DNA of 44,161 nt from Rubrimonas cliftonensis (GCF_900107585.1 NZ_FNQM01000021.1:1-44161), one strand, 5' to 3'. Counted from the stretch's first letter, positions 8,916 through 17,706 are shown. Made by a program: numbers and translations. Notes: generated by a model not told the origin, from the sequence alone.

Positions 8916-9319
8916 GTCACGACGGCGTGGGCCACCGGCCCGTCCGCGCGGCCATCCGACCAGATCGTGGCCTCGCCGACGCTCAGGGCGCGGCCCAGTC
9001 GCAGGATGCGCGCCTCGCAGACTAGGTCGGCCGACGGCGGCTTGGCGAGGAAGTTGATCGTCAGCGAGGTGGTGACGGTCAGCGCCTCGCGCCCGATCAT
9101 CGCCAGCGTCGCGACGTAATAGGCGCAGTCGGCCAGCGTGAACATCGACGGGCCGGAGACGGTGCCGCCGGGGCGCAGGCGGCTCTCGTCGACCGGCATC
9201 CGCACCCGCGCCCTCATCGGTCCGACCGCCTCGATGATCATCTGGCCGCGCACCTGCGGAAACACCTCGTCGAGGAAGGCCGAGAGCTCCGCCACGTTCA
9301 TCACCGGCTCACGCGCCAT
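8885..9319 (-). CDS. PaaI-type hotdog-fold thioesterase
   Basis: The 144-residue protein has the hotdog core with RPGGTVSGPSMFTLADCAYY, where PaaI-type acyl-CoA thioesterases place the substrate helix and catalytic acidic residue. A second strand region contains TSLTINFLAKPP. It should hydrolyse an acyl-CoA thioester in the cytoplasm; the acyl group cannot be told. ATG at 9319 follows a purine-rich ribosome binding site (GGGAGGGCGGGAA). An ATG at 9301 is the alternative. It is divergent from the enoyl-CoA hydratase homologue 59 bases away, so the two may share an acyl-CoA-related role. Confidence 0.83.
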   Translation of the reverse strand: MAREPVMNVAELSAFLDEVFPQVRGQMIIEAVGPMRARVRMPVDESRLRPGGTVSGPSMFTLADCAYYVATLAMIGREALTVTTSLTINFLAKPPSADLVCEARILRLGRALSVGEATIWSDGRADGPVAHAVVTYAIPPRPAP

Positions 9320-9378
9320 TTCCCGCCCTCCCGGCTTGCGTTACCCTCACGCCTAGACCGGCTCGGGGGAGGATGACC

Positions 9379-10182
9379 ATGGCTGACGGCGCGACGCAGG
9401 AAGCGGTTCTGCTCAGGGAAGACGCGGGGCGCGTGGCGACGCTGACGCTCAACCGCCCCGCGGCGCTCAACGCGCTGTCGGAGGGGCTGCTCGCCGCGCT
9501 CCAGGCCGAGTTCGACGCGCTCTCGACCGACGATGCGGTGCGCGTCGTCGTCCTGCGCGGCGCCGGGCGCGCGTTCTGCGCCGGCCACGACCTGCGGGAG
9601 ATGGAGAAGGGCCGCGCCGCGCCCGACCGGGGCCGCGCCTACTACAACGCGCTCTTCGCCCAGTGCGGCCGCATGATGACCTCGATCCGCCGGCTGCCGC
9701 AGCCGGTCATCGCGCAGGTCCACGGCATCGCCGCCGCCGCCGGCTGCCAGCTCGTCGCGTCGTGCGACATGGCGGTGGCGGCCGAGGACGCCCGCTTCGG
9801 CGTCAATGGCGTCAACATCGGGCTGTTCTGCTCCACGCCGATGGTGGCGCTCAGCCGCAACATTCCCGCCAAGCACGCCTTCGAGATGCTGACGACCGGC
9901 GAATTCCTCGGCGCGCCGCGCGCGCGCGAGGCCGGCCTTGTCAACCGCGTCGCCGCGCCCGAGGCGCTGGAGGCGGAGACGCGCGCGCTGGCCGAGACCG
10001 TCGCCGCCAAGCTCTCCAGCGCCGTCTCGGTCGGCAAGCGCGCCTTCTACGAGCAGATGGAGATGACGCTCGACGCCGCCTACGCCCACACCGGCCGCGT
10101 GATGGCGGAGAACATGATCCACCGCGACACCGCCGAAGGGGTCGCGGCCTTCATCGAGAAGCGCAAGCCGAACTGGTCCTGA
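9379..10182 (+). CDS. Enoyl-CoA hydratase/isomerase family, ECHDC3-like
   Basis: The 267-residue crotonase-fold protein has the oxyanion-hole segments GAGRAFCAGHDL and HGIAAAAGCQLVASCD, followed by GVNIGLFCSTPMVALSR. That last segment matches the ECHDC3 subgroup rather than classical short-chain hydratases. At the two positions where crotonases carry catalytic glutamates, this protein has Gln (GCQLV) and non-acidic residues (GVNGVN). Hydratase activity is therefore doubtful and the true reaction on the CoA thioester is unknown. ATG at 9379 is six bases from GGGGAGG. ATG 9373 abuts that site and is less likely. It is divergent from the thioesterase. Confidence 0.85.
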   Translation: MADGATQEAVLLREDAGRVATLTLNRPAALNALSEGLLAALQAEFDALSTDDAVRVVVLRGAGRAFCAGHDLREMEKGRAAPDRGRAYYNALFAQCGRMMTSIRRLPQPVIAQVHGIAAAAGCQLVASCDMAVAAEDARFGVNGVNIGLFCSTPMVALSRNIPAKHAFEMLTTGEFLGAPRAREAGLVNRVAAPEALEAETRALAETVAAKLSSAVSVGKRAFYEQMEMTLDAAYAHTGRVMAENMIHRDTAEGVAAFIEKRKPNWS

Positions 10183-10271
10183 CCGCGCCCGGCCGCGCCG
10201 CGGGCCGGCGGCCGCGACGGGAGAGGCGTCCCGCCACGCCTCGTCAGCCGCCCGGCGGGGCGCGTCGGGCG

Positions 10272-11417
10272 TCATCCGCGCACGGACACCTCGTCCGGGT
10301 AGGCTGCGACGAAGCGCGCGCGCAGCACGACCGCAAAGGTCAGGAGCGCGCCGGCCTGATGGAAGATCGCATACTCCAGCGGGGCGGCGTTCATCACGGT
10401 GACGACGCCCCACGCCATCTGCGCCCAGATCGCCAGCGCGGCGAGCCCGGCCCAGCGGCGCGGCTTCGCGAAGAGGACCCAGACCAGCGGCAGGACCGCC
10501 AGCGCATAGCCCGCGACCCGATGATTGAACTGCGTCAGCGCCGCGCCCTCGATCAGGTTCCGCCAGACAGGCGACAGGTCGAACGCCTCCGGCGGCAGGA
10601 TCGCGCCGTCCATCAGCGGCCAGTCGATGTAGCCGCGCCCGGCGTCGTTGCCCGCCACCAGCGCGCCCAGCACGATCTGCGCGAAGCACAGGGCCACCAG
10701 CGCTCCCGACCAGACCATCTGGCCCGACAGCCTGCGGCGCCGCGCCTGGAGCTGCGCCCATTCCGGCCGCATCAGCCGCCACGCCGGCCACAGCAGCAGC
10801 CCGAGTATGAGAAAGGCGAGCGACAGGTGCAGCGCCAGCCGGTAGGGCGCCACGGAGACGAGGGTGGAGCCCGCCTCGACGCCGCTCTGCACCATCCACA
10901 TCCCCGCGACCGCCTGAACGCCGCCCAGCAGCCCCGGCGCGACGACCGGCCAGAGATAGCCCGAGGGCAGCATGCGCAAGGCCAGCAGCGCCCCCAGCCC
11001 GACCAGCCAGACCAGCCCGATCACGCGCCCGAACTGGCGATGGCCCCACTCCCACCAGTAGATCGGCTTGAAGTCCTCGACCGTCATCCACGCGTTCAGC
11101 GCGCGATACTGCTCGGTCGTCTGGTACTTGGCGAACTCCTCGGCCCAGTCGGCCTCGGTCAGCGGCGGTATCGCCTCCAGCACCGGATGCCAGCTCACCA
11201 TCGACAGCCCGCTGTCGGTCAGCCGCGTCATGCCGCCTACCAGCACCATCGCGCAGACCAGCGCTGCAAGAACGAAGAGCCACAGCGCCGTCAGACGCCG
11301 ACCCCGCGCCTTGCGCTTCTCCGCCGCGCCGGGAACCGGAGCGGCCTTCGCCGCGTCGGCGCGGCTGCCGCCGACTTCCTCGAAGATCGCGCGCGGTCTG
11401 GCGGCTTGGCGGGCCAT
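10272..11417 (-). CDS. ctaA: Heme A synthase, COX15/CtaA type 2
   Basis: The 381-residue inner-membrane protein has about eight transmembrane helices. It carries the signature histidines in EWGHRQFGR, LALHLSLAF, QFNHRVAGY and AIFHQAGAL, which bind hemes b/o and a. It oxidises the C8 methyl group of heme O to make heme A for aa3-type cytochrome oxidase. The N-terminus (PRAIFEEVGG before the first helix) is typical of alphaproteobacterial CtaA. The start was set at ATG 11417; ATG 11423 is two codons upstream, and neither has an obvious ribosome binding site. The frame is open further upstream, to 11630, but that part is low-complexity. It is convergent with the enoyl-CoA hydratase gene. Confidence 0.95.
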   Translation of the reverse strand: MARQAARPRAIFEEVGGSRADAAKAAPVPGAAEKRKARGRRLTALWLFVLAALVCAMVLVGGMTRLTDSGLSMVSWHPVLEAIPPLTEADWAEEFAKYQTTEQYRALNAWMTVEDFKPIYWWEWGHRQFGRVIGLVWLVGLGALLALRMLPSGYLWPVVAPGLLGGVQAVAGMWMVQSGVEAGSTLVSVAPYRLALHLSLAFLILGLLLWPAWRLMRPEWAQLQARRRRLSGQMVWSGALVALCFAQIVLGALVAGNDAGRGYIDWPLMDGAILPPEAFDLSPVWRNLIEGAALTQFNHRVAGYALAVLPLVWVLFAKPRRWAGLAALAIWAQMAWGVVTVMNAAPLEYAIFHQAGALLTFAVVLRARFVAAYPDEVSVRG

Positions 11418-11671
11418 GAGCATGCATCCACGATTGCTGAACGCTTCGGCAGATAGCCGCCGAGCCGCCGAGGGGCAAGCGCGCGCCCGCTGCGCCGCAG
11501 GCGGCGACGCCCGTCGACGCCGCGGCCGGAAGCGTCCGGCGCGCGGCGCGGCGGGGATCGGCCGTTTCGGCGCCGCAGGTCGCGCCCCGTCACCGCGTCG
11601 GATTGATCGCAATTGATTTCGCACCGCCATCCTGCCATGAGAGCCGGGCAGATCAGCAGAGGGAGCGCCGC

Positions 11672-12358
11672 ATGTCCGGCCACGTCATCGCCCCGCCCGC
11701 CGTCGTCGCGGCGCCCATTCATGGCTCGGATGAGACCTTCCCGGTCCGCCGCGTCTACTGCATCGGGCGCAACTACGCCGCCCACGCGATCGAGATGGGT
11801 CACGATCCCGACCGCGAGCCGCCCTTCTTCTTCCAGAAGAACCCCGACAACCTCGATTTCACCGGCGAATTCCCCTACCCGGAGAAGACCTCCGACGTGC
11901 ATCACGAGATCGAGCTGGTCGTGGCGCTGGGCAAGGGCGGCCGCAACATCCCGCTCGACAGGGCGATGGACTGCGTCTGGGGCTACGGCGTCGGCCTCGA
12001 CATGACGCGCCGCGACCTGCAGGGCGAGGCCAAGAAGATGGGCCGGCCCTGGGAGGTCGGGAAGGCCTTCGAGCGCTCCGCCCCCATGGGCAGGCTCAAG
12101 CCCGCCAGCCAGATCGCCGACCCGACGAAAGGAAAGGTGATCCTCAAGGTCAACGGCGAGGTGAAGCAGGAGGGCGACCTCAACCAGCTGATCTGGAAGA
12201 TCCCCGAGATGATCTCCTATCTCTCGGACTATTTCGAGCTGGCGCCGGGCGACGTGATCATGACCGGCACGCCCTCCGGCGTCGGGCCCGTCGTGAAGGG
12301 CGACGTGATGGAGGCCCATGTCGAGGGCGTCGACGACGTGACCGTGAAGGTCGTCTGA
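11672..12358 (+). CDS. FAH-family hydrolase, fumarylpyruvate hydrolase-like
   Basis: The 228-residue protein has the fumarylacetoacetate hydrolase fold: VYCIGRNYAAHAIEMG, the metal-binding acidic motif in VHHEIELVVALGKGG and the aspartate in GYGVGLDMTRRDLQ, and the closing TGTPSGVGP loop. Short single-domain members with FFFQKNPDNL most resemble fumarylpyruvate hydrolase of the gentisate pathway, which splits C-C bonds of ring-cleavage products. The start at 11672 follows GAGGGAGCGCC, and the frame is open back to 11603. It converges on the FCD regulator at 12380, 21 bases away. The substrate is inferred, not shown. Confidence 0.85.
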   Translation: MSGHVIAPPAVVAAPIHGSDETFPVRRVYCIGRNYAAHAIEMGHDPDREPPFFFQKNPDNLDFTGEFPYPEKTSDVHHEIELVVALGKGGRNIPLDRAMDCVWGYGVGLDMTRRDLQGEAKKMGRPWEVGKAFERSAPMGRLKPASQIADPTKGKVILKVNGEVKQEGDLNQLIWKIPEMISYLSDYFELAPGDVIMTGTPSGVGPVVKGDVMEAHVEGVDDVTVKVV

Positions 12359-12379
12359 GCCCAGAGCCGCCCGCGCCGC

Positions 12380-13057
12380 TCATCGGCTGAGCGCGGGCAG
12401 CACCTTTTCGCGGACCGTGGCGATGTGGGCCCGCATCGCCGCGGCGGCGGCCGCGGCGTCGCGCCGGGCGATGGCGGCGACGATCGCCTCGTGCTGGGCG
12501 AAGCTGAAATGATCGGCCGGCGGGCGCTGCGTCTCGCGCCGCTGGGCCCAGACGATGGTGCGGCGCACGACGTTCAGCGTCTCGAACAGATGCATCAGCA
12601 GCTTGTTGCGCGCGGCCCCGGCGACCGCGTGATGAAACAGGTTGTCCCGCGCCTCGTAGCTGCGCCAGTCGCCCGCCTCGACGCAGCGGCGCGACCGGGC
12701 GCGCAGCTCCTCGATGTCGGCGGGGGTGGCGCGGACGGCGGCGATGCGGGCGAGTTCCGGCTCCAGCGCCAGCCGCGCCTCCATCACCTGCGCCGGGCTG
12801 ACGAGCCCGCCCAGATAGGCCACGTCGTCCATGTTGAGCACCGGGCGGGCGCCGATGAAGGTGCCGCGCCCGACATGGCGCCAGATCAATCCCTCGCGCT
12901 CCAGCGCCGCGAGCGCCCGCCTCAACGGCGCCCGGCCCACGCCGAAGGCCGCCGCAAGGCTCCGCTCCGGCGGCAGGCGCTCGTTGTGGTCGAAGCCCTC
13001 CGCCGCGATGTAGTCGCGCAGCCGCTGCGCCAGCGCCGCCTCGGACGACTCAGCCAT
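12380..13057 (-). CDS. GntR-family regulator with FCD domain (paralogue 1)
   Basis: The 225-residue protein has an N-terminal winged HTH (RLPPERSLAAAFGVGRAPLR, then WRHVGRGTFIG). A C-terminal FCD ligand domain carries the usual metal-binding residues (DNLFHHAVAG, the histidine of SFAQHEAI, the histidine of MRAHI). FCD regulators generally sense small organic acids and repress catabolic genes. ATG at 13057 is preferred to the TTG at 13063 because an inverted repeat ACCAAT-N6-ATTGGT lies immediately upstream, suggesting autoregulation. It is divergent from the FAH gene at 13244 and convergent with the one at 11672. It is closely similar to the regulators at 17010 and 29481, sharing the RPPADHxSFxxH segment. 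Confidence 0.9.
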   Translation of the reverse strand: MAESSEAALAQRLRDYIAAEGFDHNERLPPERSLAAAFGVGRAPLRRALAALEREGLIWRHVGRGTFIGARPVLNMDDVAYLGGLVSPAQVMEARLALEPELARIAAVRATPADIEELRARSRRCVEAGDWRSYEARDNLFHHAVAGAARNKLLMHLFETLNVVRRTIVWAQRRETQRPPADHFSFAQHEAIVAAIARRDAAAAAAAMRAHIATVREKVLPALSR

Positions 13058-13062
13058 TTCCA

Positions 13063-13080
13063 ACCAATTCCCTCATTGGT
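13063..13080. promoter_or_regulatory. Probable operator ACCAAT-N6-ATTGGT
   Basis: A perfect inverted repeat with half-sites ACCAAT (13063-13068) and ATTGGT (13075-13080) directly abuts the start of the FCD regulator in the divergent promoter region. Related ACCAAT/ATTGG boxes recur before the third paralogue at 30190-30226. Confidence 0.65.
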
Positions 13081-13243
13081 CCGTCGGAACTCCTGTAGCC
13101 CGCTGCGATTCGAGAGTAGCGTCGAGCCATAAACGGGCGCCGACCGGGCCACGACAATCGCGGCGACATCGCCGCCCCGGAAAACGCGCCGCGCGACAAG
13201 GCGCGGAAGCGCCCACGAGACTGCGCAAGGGGAGGACGACACG

Positions 13244-14188
13244 ATGCGTCTGGCGTCGCTCGAAGCGGGGGGCCGCGCCACGCCCGCCGCGGTTCTGGAG
13301 AACGGCGATTATCTTCGGCTCGACCTCGCGGCCGCCGCGGCGGGGCTGAGCGGCGACGTCCGCGCCGCCTTCGAGGGCGAGGGGCTCGCGCCCCTCATCG
13401 CGGCCGGCCCGGCCGCGCTGGAGGCGGCCCGCGAGTTCGCCGCCGCCGCGGCGGACGCGGCCCGCGTGCCGGCGGCGTCGGCGCGGCTGCTGGCGCCCAT
13501 CCCGCGCCCATCGAAGAACGTGTTCTGCGTCGGCCGCAACTATGCCGAACACATCGCCGAGGGCGAGCGCGCGCAGAACATCAAGGTCGGCGTCAGCGAC
13601 AACCCGGTGTTCTTCACGAAGCCGCCCGCCACCGTCATCGGCCATGGCGCCCCCGCTCCGCATTTCGAGCACGTCACCCGGAAGCTCGATTATGAGGTCG
13701 AACTCGCCGTGATCATCGGCAGGGGCGGACGCGACATCCCGAAGGAGCGCGCGATGGAGCACGTCTTCGGCTACACCATCGCCAACGACCTCACCGCGCG
13801 CGACATCCAGCGCACCCATGGCGGCCAGTTCTTCAAGGGCAAGGCGCTCGACGGCTCCTGCCCGATGGGCCCGTGGATCGTGACCGCCGACGCGTTGCCG
13901 GACGCCGCCGCCACCGGCCTGCGACTCTGGGTCAACGGCGAGAAGCGGCAGGACGGAAACACCCGCGACATGATCTTCGACATGCCGACGCTGATCGCCT
14001 CGCTCTCGGCGGGGCTGACGCTGGAGCCGGGCGACATCATCGCCACCGGCACGCCCTCGGGCGTCGGCTACGCCATGGAGCCGCCGGTGTTTCTCAAGCA
14101 CGGCGACGTCGTGGTGTGCGAGATCGACGGCATCGGCCGACTGGAGACGCCGATCCGGTCGAGCGGCGCGGCGATGGCCGCAGCCTGA
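13244..14188 (+). CDS. FAH-family hydrolase/isomerase (two-part, 314 residues)
   Basis: The C-terminal two-thirds is the FAH fold: VFCVGRNYAEHIAEGE, the acidic motif in LDYEVELAVIIGRGG, NDLTARDIQ and TGTPSGVGYAM. The first 80 or so residues are the Ala-rich N-terminal extension seen in larger members. Such enzymes hydrolyse or isomerise beta-diketo or hydroxydienedioate ring-cleavage products, and some act as acylpyruvases; the substrate is not determinable. ATG at 13244 has a good ribosome binding site (AGGGGAGG). It lies opposite FCD regulator 1 and 93 bases before the ABC transporter genes, so it probably opens that operon. A stem-loop at 14192-14214 may attenuate read-through. Confidence 0.88.
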   Translation: MRLASLEAGGRATPAAVLENGDYLRLDLAAAAAGLSGDVRAAFEGEGLAPLIAAGPAALEAAREFAAAAADAARVPAASARLLAPIPRPSKNVFCVGRNYAEHIAEGERAQNIKVGVSDNPVFFTKPPATVIGHGAPAPHFEHVTRKLDYEVELAVIIGRGGRDIPKERAMEHVFGYTIANDLTARDIQRTHGGQFFKGKALDGSCPMGPWIVTADALPDAAATGLRLWVNGEKRQDGNTRDMIFDMPTLIASLSAGLTLEPGDIIATGTPSGVGYAMEPPVFLKHGDVVVCEIDGIGRLETPIRSSGAAMAAA

Positions 14189-14191
14189 AGA

Positions 14192-14214
14192 GCGGGGCCG
14201 CCCGCCGGCCCCGC
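14192..14214 (+). terminator. Stem-loop between the FAH gene and the transporter operon
   Basis: A 9-bp stem (GCGGGGCCG / CGGCCCCGC, loop CCCGC) lies just after the FAH stop codon. No T-run follows, so it may be a partial terminator or an mRNA processing/stability stem rather than a full stop. Confidence 0.4.
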
Positions 14215-14219
14215 CTGCG

Positions 14220-14249
14220 ACAAGCCGGACTGCTACAAGTCCGACTGCG
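14220..14249. repeat. Tandem imperfect 15-bp repeat upstream of the binding-protein gene
   Basis: ACAAGCCGGACTGCT (14220-14234) is followed directly by ACAAGTCCGACTGCG (14235-14249), with 12 of 15 positions the same. It lies 33 bases before the start codon of the binding-protein gene. It could be a paired regulator site or a slippage product. Confidence 0.45.
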
Positions 14250-14281
14250 AGAAGAACGAAACATAAAAATGGGGAAACGTC

Positions 14282-15295
14282 ATGTGGACTAGAGGACTGA
14301 AGGCCGCCGCCTTCGGCGTCGCCGCGCTGTCGGCCGGCGCACTCGCGGCGCAGGATCTGACGCAGGTCACCTTCGTGCAGCCGAGCCCGTCGGCGATCAA
14401 CTCGTTCCCGGTGTTCGTCGCCATCGGCGAGGGCTACTTCGCGGACGAGGGGCTCGAGGTCAGGGTCGAGTCGATCAACGGCTCCGGCGCGGTGCTGCAG
14501 GCGCTCGCCGCCGGCCAGGCGGAGTTCGGCCGTCCCGGCCCGGGCCCGGTGCTCGCGGCCCGGTCGCGCGGCGTCGACGCCGTCTTCATCTACAACGTCG
14601 CGGCGCGCACCAATTTCGGCATCGTCGTCGAGGAGGGCAGCGACTTCCAGACGCCGGCCGACCTCAAGGGAACGGTCGTCGGCACCGGCACCGCCGACGG
14701 CGCCGAAGTCGGCTTCGCGCGCAACGTGCTGAGCGGCTCGGGGCTGACCGAGGGCGAGGACTTCACCTTCCTGACGGTCGGCGACGGCGGCCCGGCGACG
14801 GCGGCCTTCTCGCGCGGCGACATCTCCGCCTACGCCGCCTCCACCGCCGACGCGGCGATCCTGAACCAGCGCGGCGTGAAGGTGCGCGACATCACGCCGT
14901 CGGAGTTCGCCCGCTTCTTCGGCAACGGCCTCGCCACCATGGGCGAGACGATCCGAGAGCGGCCCGAGCTTGTCGAGGCCTTCGGCCGCGCCTTCGCCCG
15001 CGGCCACGCCTTCGCGCTCGACGACGCCAACCGCGAGACGGTGCTGGCCCACCTCAAGGCCGGCAACCCGCAGGAGGGCGAGGACGCCGACTTCGCCTCG
15101 GCGCTGTTCACCGCCGTCCGGTCCAAGACCTTCCCGATCGATCCGTCCCAGGGCCTCGGCTACCAGCCGCCGGAGGTGTGGGAGGAGTGGCAGGCCGCGC
15201 AGGTCGCCAACGGCGAGATGGCCGCGCCGCTCGACGACCTCTCCGCCGCCTTCACCAACGCGTTCGTCCCGGCGTGGAACGCGGGGATCAACTGA
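14282..15295 (+). CDS. ABC transporter substrate-binding protein (NMT1/SsuA-like)
   Basis: The 337-residue exported protein has a signal peptide (cleavage near AGALAAQ) and an NMT1/THI5-like periplasmic binding fold. Its early segments contain PVFVAIGEGYFADEGLEV and VLQALAAGQAEFGRPGPG, typical of SsuA, TauA and related receptors for sulfonates, nitrate, pyrimidine precursors or aromatic acids. It delivers its ligand to the coupled ATPase and permease. ATG at 14282 follows GGGGAAAC. Its stop codon overlaps the ATPase start (TGATG). The neighbouring FAH enzymes suggest an organic acid rather than a sulfonate, but that is inference. Confidence 0.88.
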   Translation: MWTRGLKAAAFGVAALSAGALAAQDLTQVTFVQPSPSAINSFPVFVAIGEGYFADEGLEVRVESINGSGAVLQALAAGQAEFGRPGPGPVLAARSRGVDAVFIYNVAARTNFGIVVEEGSDFQTPADLKGTVVGTGTADGAEVGFARNVLSGSGLTEGEDFTFLTVGDGGPATAAFSRGDISAYAASTADAAILNQRGVKVRDITPSEFARFFGNGLATMGETIRERPELVEAFGRAFARGHAFALDDANRETVLAHLKAGNPQEGEDADFASALFTAVRSKTFPIDPSQGLGYQPPEVWEEWQAAQVANGEMAAPLDDLSAAFTNAFVPAWNAGIN

Positions 15296-16104
15296 TGAGC
15301 GCCGCCGCAGCCGTCACGCCGCTCCGCGGGCCGCAGGGAGAGCCCGTCTACGAGCTCTCCCGCGTCGGCAAGACATACGCCCGCGGCCATGTCACCGCGC
15401 TGGAGGACGTCTCGCTCACCCTACGCAAGGGCGGCTTCTACGCGGTGATCGGGTCGAGCGGCTGCGGCAAGTCCACGTTGCTCAAGATCATGGCGGGGCT
15501 CACCCCGCCGTCGAAGGGGCGCGTGACGCTCCAGGGGCGGCCCGTTCTCGGGCCGCGCCGCGACATCGGGATGATGTTCCAGCAGGCGACGCTCTTTCCC
15601 TGGCGGACCACGATCCAGAACGTCCTCCTGCCGATCGAGATCCGCGACGGGCCGGCGGCCGCGCGCAAGGCCGAGCCGCGGGCGCGGGAGCTGCTGGAGA
15701 CCGTCGGCCTCAAGGGCTTCGAGAGCGTCTATCCCGGCCAGCTCTCCGGCGGCATGGCGCAGCGCGCCTCGATCTGCCGCATGCTGATCACCGAACCGGC
15801 GGTTCTGCTGCTCGACGAGCCGTTCAGCGCGCTCGACGAACTGGCGCGGGACTTCATGAACATGGAGCTTCAGCGCATCTGCATGGCGCGCGAGGCCACC
15901 GCCTTCCTCGTCACCCACTCCATCGCCGAGGCGGTGATCCTTTCGGACATGGTGCTGGTGATGAAGCCGCGGCCGGGGCGCGTCGCCGAACTCGTGCCCA
16001 TCGACCTGCCGCGACCGCGGACGCTGGACATGGTCACCACGCCGCAGTTCGGCGCGCTGGTCGAGCGCATCCGCGGCCGACTGGACAAGGAGGCGTTCCT
16101 GTGA
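15295..16104 (+). CDS. ABC transporter ATP-binding protein (SsuB/TauB-like)
   Basis: The 269-residue ATPase has Walker A (GSSGCGKST), the Q-loop region MMFQQATLFPWRT, the signature LSGGMAQRAS, Walker B (LLLDEPFSALDE) and the switch histidine (LVTHSIAEA). It energises import by the adjacent permease at the cytoplasmic face of the inner membrane. The start ATG overlaps the binding-protein stop by one base and the end overlaps the permease start by four (GTGA), so all three are translationally coupled. Its family is the nitrate/sulfonate/taurine group of importers. Confidence 0.95.
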   Translation: MSAAAAVTPLRGPQGEPVYELSRVGKTYARGHVTALEDVSLTLRKGGFYAVIGSSGCGKSTLLKIMAGLTPPSKGRVTLQGRPVLGPRRDIGMMFQQATLFPWRTTIQNVLLPIEIRDGPAAARKAEPRARELLETVGLKGFESVYPGQLSGGMAQRASICRMLITEPAVLLLDEPFSALDELARDFMNMELQRICMAREATAFLVTHSIAEAVILSDMVLVMKPRPGRVAELVPIDLPRPRTLDMVTTPQFGALVERIRGRLDKEAFL

Positions 16105-16967
16105 GCGACGTCCGCGCAAACGAAGCCGCCGGCTACGACGGCGGCGACACGGTCTGGACCGAGAAGACCTCGTGGCTCGACAGCGTCCCCCGCTCCGTCT
16201 CGATGCTCTTCGTCGCCGCCGTGTTCATCGGCGTGTGGGAGCTGGTGACGAGCCTCGGCCTCGTCTCGCCGATCATCCTGCCGACGCCGATGGAGACGTT
16301 CCGCGACATCCTCTTCGTCGGCGAGAACCTGATCTCGGGCGGCTACATGCTGCAGGCGCTCTGGATCACGCTGCTGGAGGTCGTCTACGGCTTCGCGCTC
16401 GCCATCGCCATCGGCTTCAGCCTCGGCGTGCTGGTGGGCGAGACGAGCTTCGGCGAGAAGGCGGTGATGCCTTATCTCGTCGCCATCGACACCATGCCGA
16501 AGGTCGCCTTCGCACCGCTGTTCGTGGCGTGGCTCGGCTTCGACATCGAGAGCAAGGTGGCGCTGGCCGCCTTCATCGCGACCTTCCCGATCATCGTCGG
16601 CACCGCCGCCGGGCTGCACGCCGCCGACCACAACGCGCGGATGCTGTTCAAGACGATGGGCGCGAGCCGCTGGCAGACGCTGGTCAAGCTGAAGTTGCCG
16701 ACCGGCCTGCCGCAGATCTTCACCGGCCTCAAGATCGGCTCGGTGGGCGTCATGGCCGGGGCGATCACCGGCGAGTTCCTCGGCGGCGGCAAGGGGTTCG
16801 GCGAGCTGATCCGCGTCGCCGCCTCGCAGCTCAACACGCCGCGGGTGTTCTCGCTGATCATCTATCTCAGCGTCGTGGGCCTGGCGCTGTTCATGCTGGT
16901 CGCCTGGGCGCAGCGGCGCGTGGTGTTCTGGCGCAAGGAGCAGGTGGGCGCCGCGACCGAACACTGA
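16101..16967 (+). CDS. ABC transporter permease (SsuC/TauC-like)
   Basis: The 288-residue permease has about six transmembrane helices. Its cytoplasmic coupling loop contains MGASRWQTLVKLKLPTGLPQ, the EAA-type motif of binding-protein-dependent importers. It starts at GTG 16101, embedded in the ATPase stop codon. After the C-terminal helix it ends with a basic tail. It would move the ligand of the 14282 receptor through the inner membrane. The next gene, an FCD regulator, begins 42 bases later on the same strand. Confidence 0.93.
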   Translation: MSDVRANEAAGYDGGDTVWTEKTSWLDSVPRSVSMLFVAAVFIGVWELVTSLGLVSPIILPTPMETFRDILFVGENLISGGYMLQALWITLLEVVYGFALAIAIGFSLGVLVGETSFGEKAVMPYLVAIDTMPKVAFAPLFVAWLGFDIESKVALAAFIATFPIIVGTAAGLHAADHNARMLFKTMGASRWQTLVKLKLPTGLPQIFTGLKIGSVGVMAGAITGEFLGGGKGFGELIRVAASQLNTPRVFSLIIYLSVVGLALFMLVAWAQRRVVFWRKEQVGAATEH

Positions 16968-17009
16968 GGCGCGGCGCTTGCTTCGGCGGCGGCCGCCAGC
17001 TAGCCGTCG

Positions 17010-17702
17010 ATGACAGCCGTTCCAGCCCTGGGCGCCCCGATGGCCACAGAGACCGCCGCGCTCGTCCACCTCCGCGCCTTCATCGCCGATCGCGGGTTCG
17101 GCCCCGGCGACCGGCTGCCGCCCGAGCGCAGCCTCTGCGCAGAGCTCGGCGTCGGCCGGGCCGACCTGCGACGCGCGCTGGAGGCGATGGAGCGCGAGGG
17201 CGCGCTCTGGCGCCATGTCGGCAAGGGCACGTTCCTTTCCGACCGCGACGCCGCCGCGGACGACATGAGCGCGCTGGCCAAGCGCCTCAGCCCCGCCGAC
17301 ATCGCCCGCGCCCGCTTCGCGCTCGAGCCCGCCATCGCGCGCGAGGCGGCGCTCCATGCGACCGCGGAGGACATCGCCGGCCTGCGCGCCACCGCGATGC
17401 GCGCCCGCAAGGCCGCCACCTGGCGCGAATACGAGGCGCTCGACACGCAGTTCCACCGCGAAGTCGCCGAAGCCGCGGGCTCGCTCGCGCTGCTCGCGCT
17501 CGCGGACCAGCTCACGACCCTGCGCCGCGCCGTCGCCTGGGGCCGCCGCGACCGGCTCGGCGCGAGGCCGCCGGCCGACCACCCGAGCTTTCAGGAGCAT
17601 GACCTCATCGTGGCGGCCATCGCCTCGCGCGAGCCGGACGGCGCGCAGGACGCGATGCGCGCGCATCTGCGCACGGTCGCCGACAAGCTTTTCGCGGGGT
17701 GA
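17010..17702 (+). CDS. GntR-family regulator with FCD domain (paralogue 2)
   Basis: The 230-residue protein has a winged HTH (RLPPERSLCAELGVGRADLR, WRHVGKGTFLS) and an FCD domain with DTQFHREVAEAAG and PPADHPSFQEHDLIVAAI. It resembles the regulators at 12380 and 29481 closely enough to be a recent paralogue. It lies 42 bases after the permease and is probably part of that operon. The likely role is control of the operon in response to its substrate. No ACCAAT-type repeat is visible just upstream. ATG at 17010 was chosen; ATG at 17040 is possible. Confidence 0.9.
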   Translation: MTAVPALGAPMATETAALVHLRAFIADRGFGPGDRLPPERSLCAELGVGRADLRRALEAMEREGALWRHVGKGTFLSDRDAAADDMSALAKRLSPADIARARFALEPAIAREAALHATAEDIAGLRATAMRARKAATWREYEALDTQFHREVAEAAGSLALLALADQLTTLRRAVAWGRRDRLGARPPADHPSFQEHDLIVAAIASREPDGAQDAMRAHLRTVADKLFAG

Positions 17703-17706
17703 TCGG

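Noticed and set aside
13073..15052. 659-codon open frame on the minus strand across the FAH and binding-protein genes
   Set aside because: The composition is typical of antisense frames in high-GC DNA, and it overlaps two well-supported genes and the divergent operator region.
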